From Halomonas sp. McH1-25 (GTDB lineage: Bacteria > Pseudomonadota > Gammaproteobacteria > Pseudomonadales > Halomonadaceae), in contig NZ_JAKRFI010000001.1 of assembly GCF_022348165.1 (NCBI RefSeq), positions 868,001 through 932,000 of the forward strand: a stretch of 64,000 bases of DNA. The letters are read 5' to 3'. The notes beneath the pieces were generated by a model. It was given only the letters and a program-made list of their open reading frames with translations, was not told the DNA's origin and made no database searches. Made by a program: the position numbers and the translations under genes. The number at the start of each line of letters is the position of its first letter. Within the stretch, counting starts at the first letter, position 1. This document shows positions 56,536-64,000 of the stretch, piece after piece.

Positions 56536-58155
56536 TCAGGCCAAGTGTAACAACATGTCCTGCGGTTCCTGCAGATACCCCTTCCACAGGTTGCAGAAGC
56601 GCGCAATGGTGCCACCGTCAATGAGGCGATGATCGCCCGCCCAGGTAACGGTCATGATCGCCCGTGACACCACATTGCCTGCCGTGTCGAAGCGCGGCAG
56701 ATGCTGAACCCGACCCAGGGCGACGATAGCCACTTCCGGCGCGTTGATGATCGGCGCCGCATAGGTGCCCCCCAGCGCCCCGATGTTGGAAATACTGATG
56801 GTACCGTCACGCAGGTCGTCCTGAGCGACCCGGCCCTCTCGCGCCGCCGCGGTAAGTCGCTCGACTTCGCGGGCGATCTCCATGAGGCTCAGGCGTTCGA
56901 CCCGCTTGACGTTGGGCACGACCAGGCCGGACTTGCCGTCCACCGCCATGCCGACGTTGCAGTGCGGCAGGTAGTGGATTTCATCGCCGGCATCGCTCAG
57001 GCGGCTGTTGAGTACAGGAAACTCCTGAATCGCCAGGGCCATCGCCTTCATGATCAGCGGCATCAATGTCAGACGGATGCCTTCGCGCTCGGCACGTACC
57101 TTGAGCCGATCGCGCAGGGTCAGCAACTCGGTGACGTCGATCTCGTCGCCGTAATGGAAATGCGGAATGGTCGTGGCCGATTCGACCATGCGCCGGGCCA
57201 TGACCGCCTGCATGCCACGCAGCGGCTCGACACGGACGTCGTCCGAGGCAGCGCTGCGCTCCGGCACCGGCTGCGCCGGTTTCTGCTGGGCAGCGACAGG
57301 TTCGGCCGGCGTCGCTTCACCACCCTGCTTTTGCCAGGCCAGAATATCCTCCTTGAGCACACGACCATCCTTGCCGGAGCCGGGAATGTCCTCGAGTCGC
57401 ACCCCGAGTTCGCGCACCAGGCGGCGCACAGCCGGGCTGGCGGGAATGCGTCCGTAGGCGCCCTTACCATGCGTATTGTCGGCGGATGCCGCCGTCGGCC
57501 GGGACTCGGGCCGGGAAGCCACCGGCGCCGGTGATGACGAGGCAGCGCCTGGCTTCGGCTGTGCGGCTCTGCCATGCGGCACGAAGGCGAACAGTGGCGC
57601 ATGCACGCGGGCGCTTTCCTGCTCGCGATAGTAGAGCCGCGTGACGCGCCCCGCCTCGGGGGCGGTGATCTCGACCAGCGCCTTGTCGGTCATCACGTCG
57701 ACCACCGGCTGGTCTTCCTCGATCTCGTCGCCCTCGCGGACGCGCCAGGTCACCACCTCGCACTCGACGATGCCCTCGCCGATGTCCGGCAGGATGAAGT
57801 CCTCGCTGGCATCATTGCCATTGCCGTCCTGCGTAGTCTGTAGCGCATCACTCTCAAGATCGTCTTTTGGGTCGCGAGCGCTGGCCGCGGTGCGCACCGC
57901 ATCATCCTTTGCCCCGTCGCTCTCTTCCTCGACGGCAAACAGCGGTGCATGCACCTTGGCGGTCTCGCCCTCCTTGTAGTAAAGCCGTGTCACACGGCCC
58001 CGGTGGGGTGCGGGAATTTCCACCAGCGCCTTGTCGGTCATGACCTCGGCAACCGGCTGGTCTTCCTCGATGATGTCGCCCTCGCTGATCAGCCATTTGA
58101 CCAGCTCGCACTCGACGATACCCTCGCCGATGTCCGGCAGTATGAAATCGCTCAT
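56536..58155 (-). CDS. bkdB: Branched-chain 2-oxoacid dehydrogenase E2 (dihydrolipoyl acyltransferase), two lipoyl domains
   Basis: The core subunit that takes acyl groups from E1 to CoA. The 539-residue protein has two tandem lipoyl domains (residues about 2-77 and 107-182), each with the lipoylated lysine in VMTDKALVEI. An E3-binding domain (ASPAVRRLVRELGVRLEDIPGSGKDGRV) and the catalytic acyltransferase domain ending in TWAGDHRLIDGGTIARF with the active-site histidine follow. Branched-chain E2 proteins more often have one lipoyl domain. E3 (lpd) is not in the window. It starts 26 bases after bkdA2. Confidence 0.92.
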   Translation of the reverse strand: MSDFILPDIGEGIVECELVKWLISEGDIIEEDQPVAEVMTDKALVEIPAPHRGRVTRLYYKEGETAKVHAPLFAVEEESDGAKDDAVRTAASARDPKDDLESDALQTTQDGNGNDASEDFILPDIGEGIVECEVVTWRVREGDEIEEDQPVVDVMTDKALVEITAPEAGRVTRLYYREQESARVHAPLFAFVPHGRAAQPKPGAASSSPAPVASRPESRPTAASADNTHGKGAYGRIPASPAVRRLVRELGVRLEDIPGSGKDGRVLKEDILAWQKQGGEATPAEPVAAQQKPAQPVPERSAASDDVRVEPLRGMQAVMARRMVESATTIPHFHYGDEIDVTELLTLRDRLKVRAEREGIRLTLMPLIMKAMALAIQEFPVLNSRLSDAGDEIHYLPHCNVGMAVDGKSGLVVPNVKRVERLSLMEIAREVERLTAAAREGRVAQDDLRDGTISISNIGALGGTYAAPIINAPEVAIVALGRVQHLPRFDTAGNVVSRAIMTVTWAGDHRLIDGGTIARFCNLWKGYLQEPQDMLLHLA

Positions 58156-58181
58156 GGTTTGCTCCTGGAATCGTCCCGTGC

Positions 58182-59159
58182 TCAAAAGGCCATGCTCTGC
58201 TTGATCGCCTCGAAGACCTTGAGATGATCCGGCATGTACTCCTTCTCAAGCGTCAGCGGAAAAGGCGTATCCAGGCCGGTCACCCGGGCGATGGGCGATT
58301 CCAGGTAGAGAAAACAGCGCTCCTGTACGGTTGCGGCGATCTCGCCGGCGAAGCCCCCGGTCAGCGGCGCCTCATGGGTGACGACCAGGCGCCCGGTCTT
58401 GAGCACCGAGTCGACCACGGTATCGATGTCCCACGGCACGATGGTGCGCAGGTCGATGATCTCGCAGGAGATGCCCTCCTTCTCGGCGAGTTCGGCAGCC
58501 TTCTCGACCATTTCCATCTGCGCGCCCCAGGCCAGCAGGGTAATGTCGCCGCCCTCCTTGACGACCTCGGCCTGCCCGAGCGGCAGCTGGTAGTCCTCTT
58601 CCGGCACTTCGCCGGTGGAGGCGCGGTAGAGGCGCTTGGGCTCGAAGAACAGCACCGGGTTGGGATCGCGAATCGCCGCCAGCAGCAAGCCCTTGGCCTG
58701 GTGGGGGTTGCGCGGCACCGCGATCTTGAGCCCGGGGGTGTGGGCGAAATAGGCCTCCGGTGACTGTGAGTGATAGAGCCCGCCGGAAATCCCCCCGCCG
58801 TAGGGCGTGCGGATGGTCAGCCCGCCGACGTTGAACAGATCCCCCGAACGGTAACGAAACTTGGCCGACTCGTTGACGATCTGGTCGAAGGCCGGAAAGA
58901 TGTAGTCGGCGAACTGGATCTCGGCCACGGGCGTCGAGCCCTGGGCTGCCAGGCCGTTGGCGAAGCCGATGATGCCCTGCTCGACCAGTGGTGTGTTGAA
59001 GCAGCGCGCCCGACCGTATTTTTCCTGCAGGTGGCTGGTGGCGCGGAACACGCCGCCGAAAATCCCCACGTCCTCACCGAAGCAGACCACCTTGTCATCC
59101 GCGGCCATGGCGATGTCGAGCGCGTTGTTGATGGCCTGCAACATGTTCATCTTAGGCAT
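58182..59159 (-). CDS. bkdA2: Branched-chain 2-oxoacid dehydrogenase E1, beta subunit
   Basis: With the alpha subunit it forms the thiamine-diphosphate decarboxylase. The 325-residue protein has [59 protein letters not shown] and [30 protein letters not shown], all close to the mitochondrial branched-chain enzyme. The start at 59159 overlaps the bkdA1 stop by 8 bases. Confidence 0.94.
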   Translation of the reverse strand: MPKMNMLQAINNALDIAMAADDKVVCFGEDVGIFGGVFRATSHLQEKYGRARCFNTPLVEQGIIGFANGLAAQGSTPVAEIQFADYIFPAFDQIVNESAKFRYRSGDLFNVGGLTIRTPYGGGISGGLYHSQSPEAYFAHTPGLKIAVPRNPHQAKGLLLAAIRDPNPVLFFEPKRLYRASTGEVPEEDYQLPLGQAEVVKEGGDITLLAWGAQMEMVEKAAELAEKEGISCEIIDLRTIVPWDIDTVVDSVLKTGRLVVTHEAPLTGGFAGEIAATVQERCFLYLESPIARVTGLDTPFPLTLEKEYMPDHLKVFEAIKQSMAF

Positions 59160-60366
59160 GCTCGCCACCTCCGCTGCCCTGGGTGCCTTCCTCAAGGCTT
59201 CTGGCCCCCCTCGGGTAGGCGTCGGGGTACTTGCGGATATGGTCCTTGAGCCTGTCGAGTTGTTCGGCCAGCAGCGGCGGCACCTGATCGTAGACATCGG
59301 TGATCAGGCTCTCCAACGGCGGCGGCGGCCGTTTCTCGGCACGTTTCATGGCTTCCAGCACCTCGCGCCGCAGGGCGTCCTGTTCGCGCTTCTCGTCTTC
59401 CCCGGTCCACCAACCCTGCTGCTCCAGCCACAGACGCATGCGAAGGACCGGATCCTTGTCGCGCCAGGCCTCCTCTTCCTTCTTGCTGCGATAGCCGGAG
59501 GGATCGTCCGACGACGAATGAGCCGCCAGGCGATAGGTCATGGCCTCGATCAGGACCGGTCGGTTGTTTTCCACCGCCCAGCAACGTGCCTCGCGTGTCG
59601 CCTGATAGACGGCGAGAATATCGTTGCCATCGACGCGCACGACCTTCATGTGGTAGCCGAAGGCTCGCGGCGCGATACCGTCGGCGGAAAACTGCTCGTG
59701 GGCCGGCGTGGAAATCGCGTAGCCGTTGTTGCGGCACAGGAAGATGACCGGTACCTGGTGCACCGAGGCCATGTTCAGGGCGGCATGAAAATCGCCCTCC
59801 GATGCCGCCCCTTCGCCGAACACGGTCAGCGTACAGTGGCCGAGCCCGGACATCTTCTGCCCATAGGCGTAGCCGGTGGCCTGTGGAATCTGAGTGGCCA
59901 GCGGCGACGAGATGGTCATGTAGTGCAGGTCTTTCGAGCCATAGTGCACCGGCATCTGGCGGCCCTTGCCATAGTCGAGCTCGTTACCGAACAGCTGATT
60001 CATGAACTCGTCGACGCCGAAGCCGCGATAGGCCAGCGCACCCTGCTCGCGATACTGGGCCATGATCATGTCTTCCTCGTCCAGCGCCGCGGCACTGCCG
60101 ACGATGGTGGCTTCCTCGCCGGTGCACTGCATGTAGAAGCTCAGCCGCCCCTGGCGCTGGGCGGCCAGCATGCGTTCGTCGAGCACGCGGGTGAACAGCA
60201 TGGCGCGATAGATGCGCAGGGCCTTGTCCTTGTCGAGTTCGGGCAGCTTGGCGTGCTTGTAGGGCGTGCCGTCCCGCTTGAGCAGCTTGAAGACGGGGAT
60301 ACGAAACTCATCGCCGTTCATGAACGCCAGGGCATGCACGACGGGTGCCGTTGTTGTTGTGGTCAT
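59152..60366 (-). CDS. bkdA1: Branched-chain 2-oxoacid dehydrogenase E1, alpha subunit (mitochondrial type)
   Basis: E1-alpha decarboxylates 2-oxoisovalerate and related acids with thiamine diphosphate. The 404-residue protein resembles human BCKDHA through its length: [50 protein letters not shown] (cofactor motif) and the C-terminal QGWW region. The phosphorylation loop reads [17 protein letters not shown], with Ser284 and Ser294 at the positions of the two mammalian sites. Start 60366 has the ribosome site AGGAAGAGGA. It is the first gene of bkdA1-bkdA2-bkdB-kinase, behind a palindromic operator candidate. Confidence 0.94.
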   Translation of the reverse strand: MTTTTTAPVVHALAFMNGDEFRIPVFKLLKRDGTPYKHAKLPELDKDKALRIYRAMLFTRVLDERMLAAQRQGRLSFYMQCTGEEATIVGSAAALDEEDMIMAQYREQGALAYRGFGVDEFMNQLFGNELDYGKGRQMPVHYGSKDLHYMTISSPLATQIPQATGYAYGQKMSGLGHCTLTVFGEGAASEGDFHAALNMASVHQVPVIFLCRNNGYAISTPAHEQFSADGIAPRAFGYHMKVVRVDGNDILAVYQATREARCWAVENNRPVLIEAMTYRLAAHSSSDDPSGYRSKKEEEAWRDKDPVLRMRLWLEQQGWWTGEDEKREQDALRREVLEAMKRAEKRPPPPLESLITDVYDQVPPLLAEQLDRLKDHIRKYPDAYPRGARSLEEGTQGSGGGEHA

Positions 60367-60517
60367 GGTCCTCTTCCTCGTTCTCGTTTCCCGGGTAGGG
60401 AGAGACGCTGTGACACCTTGTGGGTGCCTGATGTCGGTCACCCGCCGACGGTGTCGCCGCCGCATCTTCCGTACGCGTGCTGGCGAGACCCACCGGCGAA
60501 TGCGGAAAATTGCAGGT

Positions 60518-60531
60518 TTACGTTAACGTAA
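60518..60531. promoter_or_regulatory. Palindromic operator candidate for the bkd operon (LiuR-like)
   Basis: TTACGTTAACGTAA is a perfect 14-base palindrome, 152 bases before the bkdA1 start. It resembles the operators reported for LiuR, a MerR-family repressor of branched-chain amino acid breakdown in gammaproteobacteria. No regulator gene is adjacent. The match is from memory of the motif. Confidence 0.55.
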
Positions 60532-60595
60532 GATAGAGAAAGCGCGTCGCCACGTCAGCCATTGCGGCCTGCAACGTTAGTCTATGCAAGACTAC

Positions 60596-60619
60596 AAAAA
60601 GGCGGCACGAGGCCGCTTT
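60596..60619 (-). terminator. Rho-independent terminator of the transglutaminase-NYN operon
   Basis: On the minus strand AAAGCGGC, a short loop, then GCCGC and CTTTTT: a compact GC stem followed by five T residues. It lies 158 bases beyond the NYN stop codon and before the bkd promoter region. Confidence 0.65.
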
Positions 60620-60776
60620 GGGAATTGAAAAATGTATCGTCCAGAATATGCACAATTGGCGAATAGTGGCTTTCAAGCCTGGGGATAGCATTCCAAGACA
60701 TGTAAGGCGAACCGTTCGAAAGAGAGCATGAGAATGCGAAGCCCCTCGGCCAACGGCTCATCGGGTTGAATTCGTC

Positions 60777-61310
60777 CTAGCCTCGCCCCCCTGCGAGCAG
60801 CAGGGTCTCGTCAATGGCGAAGAACCTGCTGGCTGCCAGCCTCAGGGAGCGCGCCGTCAGCTCGGCGACGCCAAAGACATCGAATGCTACGCCATATCGG
60901 TGTCGCGTTCGTTGGGCAAGCAGATCGAAGTCGCCATCGCCCGAGACCAGTACGATGCGATCCACCTGCTCGGCGAAGCGAATGGCGTCCAGCGTGATGC
61001 CTACATCCCAATCGCCCTTGGCCGAGCCATCGCTACGCTGGATATAGGGTTTGAGTTTCACCTCGAAGCCGACACCGCGGAGTATATTTTGGAATTGGCG
61101 CTGCTTGACATCGTCACGCGTGATCGCATAAGCCACAGCAGCGACGACCTCCCTCTCCTTGGTAACCAAGCTCCAGAAGGCGTTGTAGTCGAAGTGGCGA
61201 CCAAAGGCCTGCCTCGTCGTGTAATAGACATTCTGGACATCGACCAGAATGGCAACACGCTCCATCCCCGACGCCACCTTGGTACGGGAATTCATGCCGT
61301 CATGATTCAT
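60777..61310 (-). CDS. NYN-domain (PIN-like) putative ribonuclease, LabA/DUF88 type
   Basis: A 177-residue protein of the PIN-like NYN family. It has the first acidic motif VAILVDVQNVYYTTR near residue 24, then GDWDVGITLDAIRFAEQVD and LVSGDGDFDLLAQ, whose aspartates form the usual metal site. These enzymes are thought to cut RNA. The ATG at 61310 overlaps the transglutaminase stop as ATGA, so translation is coupled; an ATG at codon 6 or 16 is also possible. The target is unknown. Confidence 0.88.
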   Translation of the reverse strand: MNHDGMNSRTKVASGMERVAILVDVQNVYYTTRQAFGRHFDYNAFWSLVTKEREVVAAVAYAITRDDVKQRQFQNILRGVGFEVKLKPYIQRSDGSAKGDWDVGITLDAIRFAEQVDRIVLVSGDGDFDLLAQRTRHRYGVAFDVFGVAELTARSLRLAASRFFAIDETLLLAGGRG

Positions 61311-62143
61311 TGGCGTGACCTCTCATCGGGAAGCGTTGCGCCATTCTCGTCCGTCCAGACACGAAATCCGCTCAGGATCGCAGGCCCAAACGTGTGGGCG
61401 ATCGGAACGTCAGCGGCATCTCGCCCATAGGCAATCAGCACACGCCCGATACGTCGGTCATTGTTACGCGGGTCGAACGTGTACCACCCCGTGTCCAGGT
61501 AGGCCTCGAACCAAGCATGAAAATCCATCGGCGAATGTGGCGGCGGTATCGCGATGTCGCTCAAATAACCGGTGCAGTACCGCGCCGGAATATTCATCGC
61601 CCGACACAGTGCAATGGCCAGGTGGGCAAAATCCCGGCACACTCCGCCGCGTTCCTGATAGACCTCAAAGGCAGACTTGGTCGCGCGGGCAAAGTGATAA
61701 CCGAAAGTGATGTGCTGGTGCACGAAGGTACAGATCGCCTGCACGCGCTCCCAGCCAGGGGTAGTTGTCCCGAACAATCCCCAGGCGATATCGGAGAGGC
61801 GGTCGGTCTCGCAGTATCGACTGCCCAGCAGGAACAGCAACGTCTCGGCGGGCAAGGACTCGACCGGCACCTGGCCAGCCCAATGACAGACAGGATCTGG
61901 CTGCCCCGAATCACGGATTACGGTATCCGTCGTGATCTCGATACGTCCTGAAGGGGCAACCAGGCGCGCGCACCAGTTTCCGAAGGAGTCGCGATAGGCG
62001 GCCGTCGGCAAGGTTGGCCTGGTCACCAAGTGATCCGGCGCCATAAGATCCGACACCCGCGAATAATGAACGTGGGTCATTAAAATCATTGGCGTCGGCT
62101 GGGGACACTCGTAAACGATTTCGTAACCGATGCGAAGTTGCAT
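61307..62143 (-). CDS. Transglutaminase-like cysteine protease family protein
   Basis: A 278-residue cytoplasmic protein with an N-terminal beta domain (MQLRIGYEIVYECPQPTPMIL) and a transglutaminase core. The triad is visible as Cys169 in RGGVCRDFAHLAIALCRAMNIPARYCTGYL, His209 in DFHAWFEAYLD and Asp224 in WYTFDPRNN. Bacterial members act as proteases or amidases. I chose the ATG at 62143 because the family begins at this point; neither it nor the ATG five codons earlier has a clear ribosome site. It is coupled to the NYN gene by a 4-base overlap. Confidence 0.86.
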   Translation of the reverse strand: MQLRIGYEIVYECPQPTPMILMTHVHYSRVSDLMAPDHLVTRPTLPTAAYRDSFGNWCARLVAPSGRIEITTDTVIRDSGQPDPVCHWAGQVPVESLPAETLLFLLGSRYCETDRLSDIAWGLFGTTTPGWERVQAICTFVHQHITFGYHFARATKSAFEVYQERGGVCRDFAHLAIALCRAMNIPARYCTGYLSDIAIPPPHSPMDFHAWFEAYLDTGWYTFDPRNNDRRIGRVLIAYGRDAADVPIAHTFGPAILSGFRVWTDENGATLPDERSRQ

Positions 62144-62223
62144 TGTGACAAGGCCCATGAGATGGAACCTTGAGCATACGCGCCATCGGCCAAAGATGAT
62201 CGCTCTTTTAGGACGAGTGGTAC

Positions 62224-63339
62224 TTATTTCCGGTTCCAGATGGATTGGGCCGTGCCGACTACCAGGCGCAGCTTTTCCCACTGCTCTTCTTCACTGAGCA
62301 GGTTGCCTTCCTCGGTGGATGCGAAGCCGCACTGTGGGCTCAGACAAAGCTGGTCGAGGGCAACGAAGCGCTGGGCTTCATCGATGCGCTTGGCGATTTC
62401 CTCGACGGGTTCCAGCGCCCCTGTCTTGGTCGTCACCAGGCCGAGCACCACTTGTTTGTGGCCTTCGGGCAAAAAGCGTAGCGGCTCGAACCCACCGGCA
62501 CGCTCGGTATCGTATTCGAGGAAGTAGGCGTCGACATCGACGTCGCCGAGCAGGGTCTTCGCCACCGGCTCGTAGCCCCCCTCGCTGATCCATGTCGAAC
62601 GGAAATTGCCCCGACAGACATGCAGGCTGACGTAAAGGTCTTCGGGCCGACCGGCCAAGGCATGATTGAGCACTTCGGCATAGATACGCTGCAGATGATC
62701 GGGGTCGTCGCCGCGTGAGCGCGCCGCATCCAGCTCCTTCTGCGAGCAAAGATAGGCCCAGACGGTGTCGTCGAGCTGCAGGTAACGGCAGCCGGCATCG
62801 TAGAAGGCGCTCACGGCATCGCGGTAGGTATCCGCCAGGTCGGCGAAGAAGGCATCCAGGCTGGGATAAACGCTCGAATCGATGTTTCTGCGTCCGCCTC
62901 GGAAATGCAGCACGCTGGGACTGGGGATGGTCATCTTGGGCATGGCCGAAGACACCGTGTCATGCAGAAAGCGATAGTCGTCGAGCATGGGATGCTGGCT
63001 ATCGAAGCCAAGCCTGTCGATGACGCGAACGCCACGCGCCTGGGTCGCCTGGCCCTGAAACTGTATGCCCTGCTCGGCTTGATACCCCTCGACGCCACGC
63101 AGGCGCTCCAGAAAATCGAAGTGCCACCAGGCGCGACGAAACTCGCCGTCGGTCACCGCCTCGAGGCCGATCTCTTCCTGGCGGGCTACGATGCGTCGAA
63201 TTTCCCGATCTTCGACCTCGCGCAGTGACTGGGCATCGATATCGCCGGCTTGTCGGCGTCGACGGGCGTCCTTGAGTTCGTCACTGCGTAGCAGGCTGCC
63301 TACCGTATCGGCACGAAAGGGCGCTTGTGGTCGGGTCAT
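62224..63339 (-). CDS. Cobalamin-independent methionine synthase-like (MetE C-terminal domain) protein
   Basis: A 371-residue single-domain relative of the catalytic half of MetE, like YxjG/YxjH. It starts FRADTVGSLLRSDELKDAR, has DGEFRRAWWHFDFLERL, LQLDDTVWAYLC, and zinc-ligand motifs SLHVCRGNFRS (His and Cys) and LSPQCGFASTEEGN (Cys). It lacks the N-terminal half that binds polyglutamylated folate, so the methyl donor may be another compound such as S-methylmethionine, or methylcobalamin bound to a partner. It lies 80 bases upstream of the transglutaminase on the same strand. Confidence 0.9.
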   Translation of the reverse strand: MTRPQAPFRADTVGSLLRSDELKDARRRRQAGDIDAQSLREVEDREIRRIVARQEEIGLEAVTDGEFRRAWWHFDFLERLRGVEGYQAEQGIQFQGQATQARGVRVIDRLGFDSQHPMLDDYRFLHDTVSSAMPKMTIPSPSVLHFRGGRRNIDSSVYPSLDAFFADLADTYRDAVSAFYDAGCRYLQLDDTVWAYLCSQKELDAARSRGDDPDHLQRIYAEVLNHALAGRPEDLYVSLHVCRGNFRSTWISEGGYEPVAKTLLGDVDVDAYFLEYDTERAGGFEPLRFLPEGHKQVVLGLVTTKTGALEPVEEIAKRIDEAQRFVALDQLCLSPQCGFASTEEGNLLSEEEQWEKLRLVVGTAQSIWNRK

Positions 63340-63472
63340 GGCTGAACTCGCTTGGCAAAGAAGGTCCCTCCACTATGCCTAGCCATTCATGAGAAGGCTA
63401 ACGAGCATCTTTCACGTCTGTATGAATGTAGCTCAAGCGGATGATACGGAAGACGAACGACAGATCGGCGAC

Positions 63473-63766
63473 TCAGTGAACCGTGTCGGCTATCTCGGGC
63501 TCTTCCTCGCCCCCTTCCCAGAGCGTGGTTCGGGTAATGGCATGATCGATCATTTCGCGGGCCACCTCGAAACGGCTGTTACGCAGCAGATCAGCCGCCT
63601 CGTCCGAGATACGGATACTCAGTAACGGCTGGCCCTCGCCTTCGGCAGGGCGTAATACGATCTCGCCATCGGCGAGCTCAACGATTTCCAGTATGGCAGT
63701 CTCGGACACAAACACCTCGGCTAGTCGAGAACCGTGTAATGAAAAACGACCATAGCGATTCGCCAT
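63473..63766 (-). CDS. Small acidic protein of unknown function
   Basis: A 97-residue protein, not recognised. It begins MANRYGRFSLHGSRLAEVFVS, has a likely beta-rich first half (AILEIVELADGEIVLRPAEGE) and a helical second half (DEAADLLRNSRFEVAREMIDHAI), and ends in an acidic tail. A weak AGGGAA site precedes the ATG. Codon use looks like that of the neighbours. It lies between the MetE-like gene and an edge gene on the same strand. Confidence 0.65.
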   Translation of the reverse strand: MANRYGRFSLHGSRLAEVFVSETAILEIVELADGEIVLRPAEGEGQPLLSIRISDEAADLLRNSRFEVAREMIDHAITRTTLWEGGEEEPEIADTVH

Positions 63767-63809
63767 GGCCGTTATTTTCCCTAAGGTTACCACTCCGGCC
63801 GGAAAGGCG

Positions 63810-64000
63810 TCACCATTCGATGCTGGTTTCACGCAGTTCACTCAGCGACGTCTTGAATTCACGCAGGCACCAGCGCAGCTCATCGGCCAACGCCAGGCGA
63901 TCGGCGGCAACGATCAACGTCTCATCCTGGCTTTCCCGCCGCGCCGCACCCTCGACACCGTGCAATGTCTCGATGCGCATGGTCAGCACCGCCAGCCAGC
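63810..64000 (-). CDS. C-terminal part of an unknown protein (cut by window edge)
   Basis: An open frame runs from the right edge to a TGA at 63810-63812. It encodes about 63 residues with a helical, charged composition, including ESQDETLIVAADRLALADEL and the end LRETSIEW. An internal ATG at 63983-63985 could also start a short protein. Codon bias looks coding, and it ends 43 bases before the small acidic gene on the same strand. Function unknown. Confidence 0.5.
   Translation of the reverse strand, partial: WLAVLTMRIETLHGVEGAARRESQDETLIVAADRLALADELRWCLREFKTSLSELRETSIEW

Larger units (their letters stand above)
60367..60776. other. 410-base region upstream of the bkd operon
   Basis: No gene is supported here. 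It holds the probable bkd promoter area, a 14-base perfect palindrome (60518-60531) and, further right, a terminator hairpin for the NYN gene (60596-60619). The 150 bases between that hairpin and the NYN stop show nothing I can name and are less GC-rich than the surroundings. Confidence 0.6.

Noticed and set aside
58957-60531. Long open frame on the plus strand opposite bkdA1 and bkdA2
   Set aside because: Shadow of conserved dehydrogenase genes; composition follows the complementary codon bias.
1-64000. CRISPR arrays, insertion sequences, prophage or integrated-element boundaries
   Set aside because: No regularly spaced repeats, transposase or integrase genes, or direct repeats at tRNA ends were seen; both tRNA genes are followed by ordinary host sequence.

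Overview
The window is GC-rich, densely packed chromosomal DNA from a gammaproteobacterium. It looks most like a halophile of the Halomonas/Chromohalobacter group, although no single gene proves this. The clues are an ectoine hydroxylase (ectD), a complete Na+-pumping NADH:quinone reductase operon, and several gene blocks in the order familiar from Pseudomonas (hemA-prfA-prmC; TPR lipoprotein-lolB-ispE-tRNA-prs-rplY-pth-ychF; nqr-gap-mfd). I see no insertion sequences, phage genes, CRISPR arrays or rRNA genes, and no clear pseudogenes. The two edge genes are cut by the window.

Layout. From 1 to 10.2 kb: translation and haem genes (prmC, prfA, hemA) leftward, then lipoprotein, isoprenoid, nucleotide and translation genes rightward, ending in tRNA-Met and a strong terminator. 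From 10.2 to 21.6 kb: a leftward envelope operon (comEC, exbB, exbD, msbA, lpxK, ycaR, kdsB, a protein tyrosine phosphatase, murB) in which the last eight genes overlap end to start, followed by a DUF2062 gene and lolD-lolC/E. From 21.7 to 25.8 kb: an agmatine-to-putrescine gene pair, trhO, and a divergent homologue of the replication-fork barrier protein Tus. From 25.9 to 40 kb: sthA, nqrM, apbE and nqrF-A leftward, a long-form gap gene, and mfd rightward.

From 40 to 54.6 kb the content turns to stress and repair. It holds two L,D-transpeptidases around a Braun-type lipoprotein ending in lysine, a zinc-independent DksA, and a bacterial NHEJ operon (ligD, a small eight-cysteine zinc protein, and two Ku genes). 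It continues with a ferritin-like protein, an FNR-family regulator lacking two of the four cluster cysteines, a membrane-anchored glutamate-synthase-like protein, a hemerythrin, a DUF4202 protein, a potassium channel and ectD.

From 54.7 to 60.4 kb lies a branched-chain 2-oxoacid dehydrogenase operon (bkdA1, bkdA2, bkdB) with a Hanks-type protein kinase gene 27 bases after bkdB. The E1-alpha subunit is very like the mitochondrial enzyme and keeps serines at both positions phosphorylated in mammals. This makes kinase control of the dehydrogenase, possibly tied to osmoadaptation through ectD, the most interesting hypothesis in the window. The last 3 kb carry a coupled transglutaminase-NYN nuclease pair, a MetE-like methyltransferase, and two small unknown genes.
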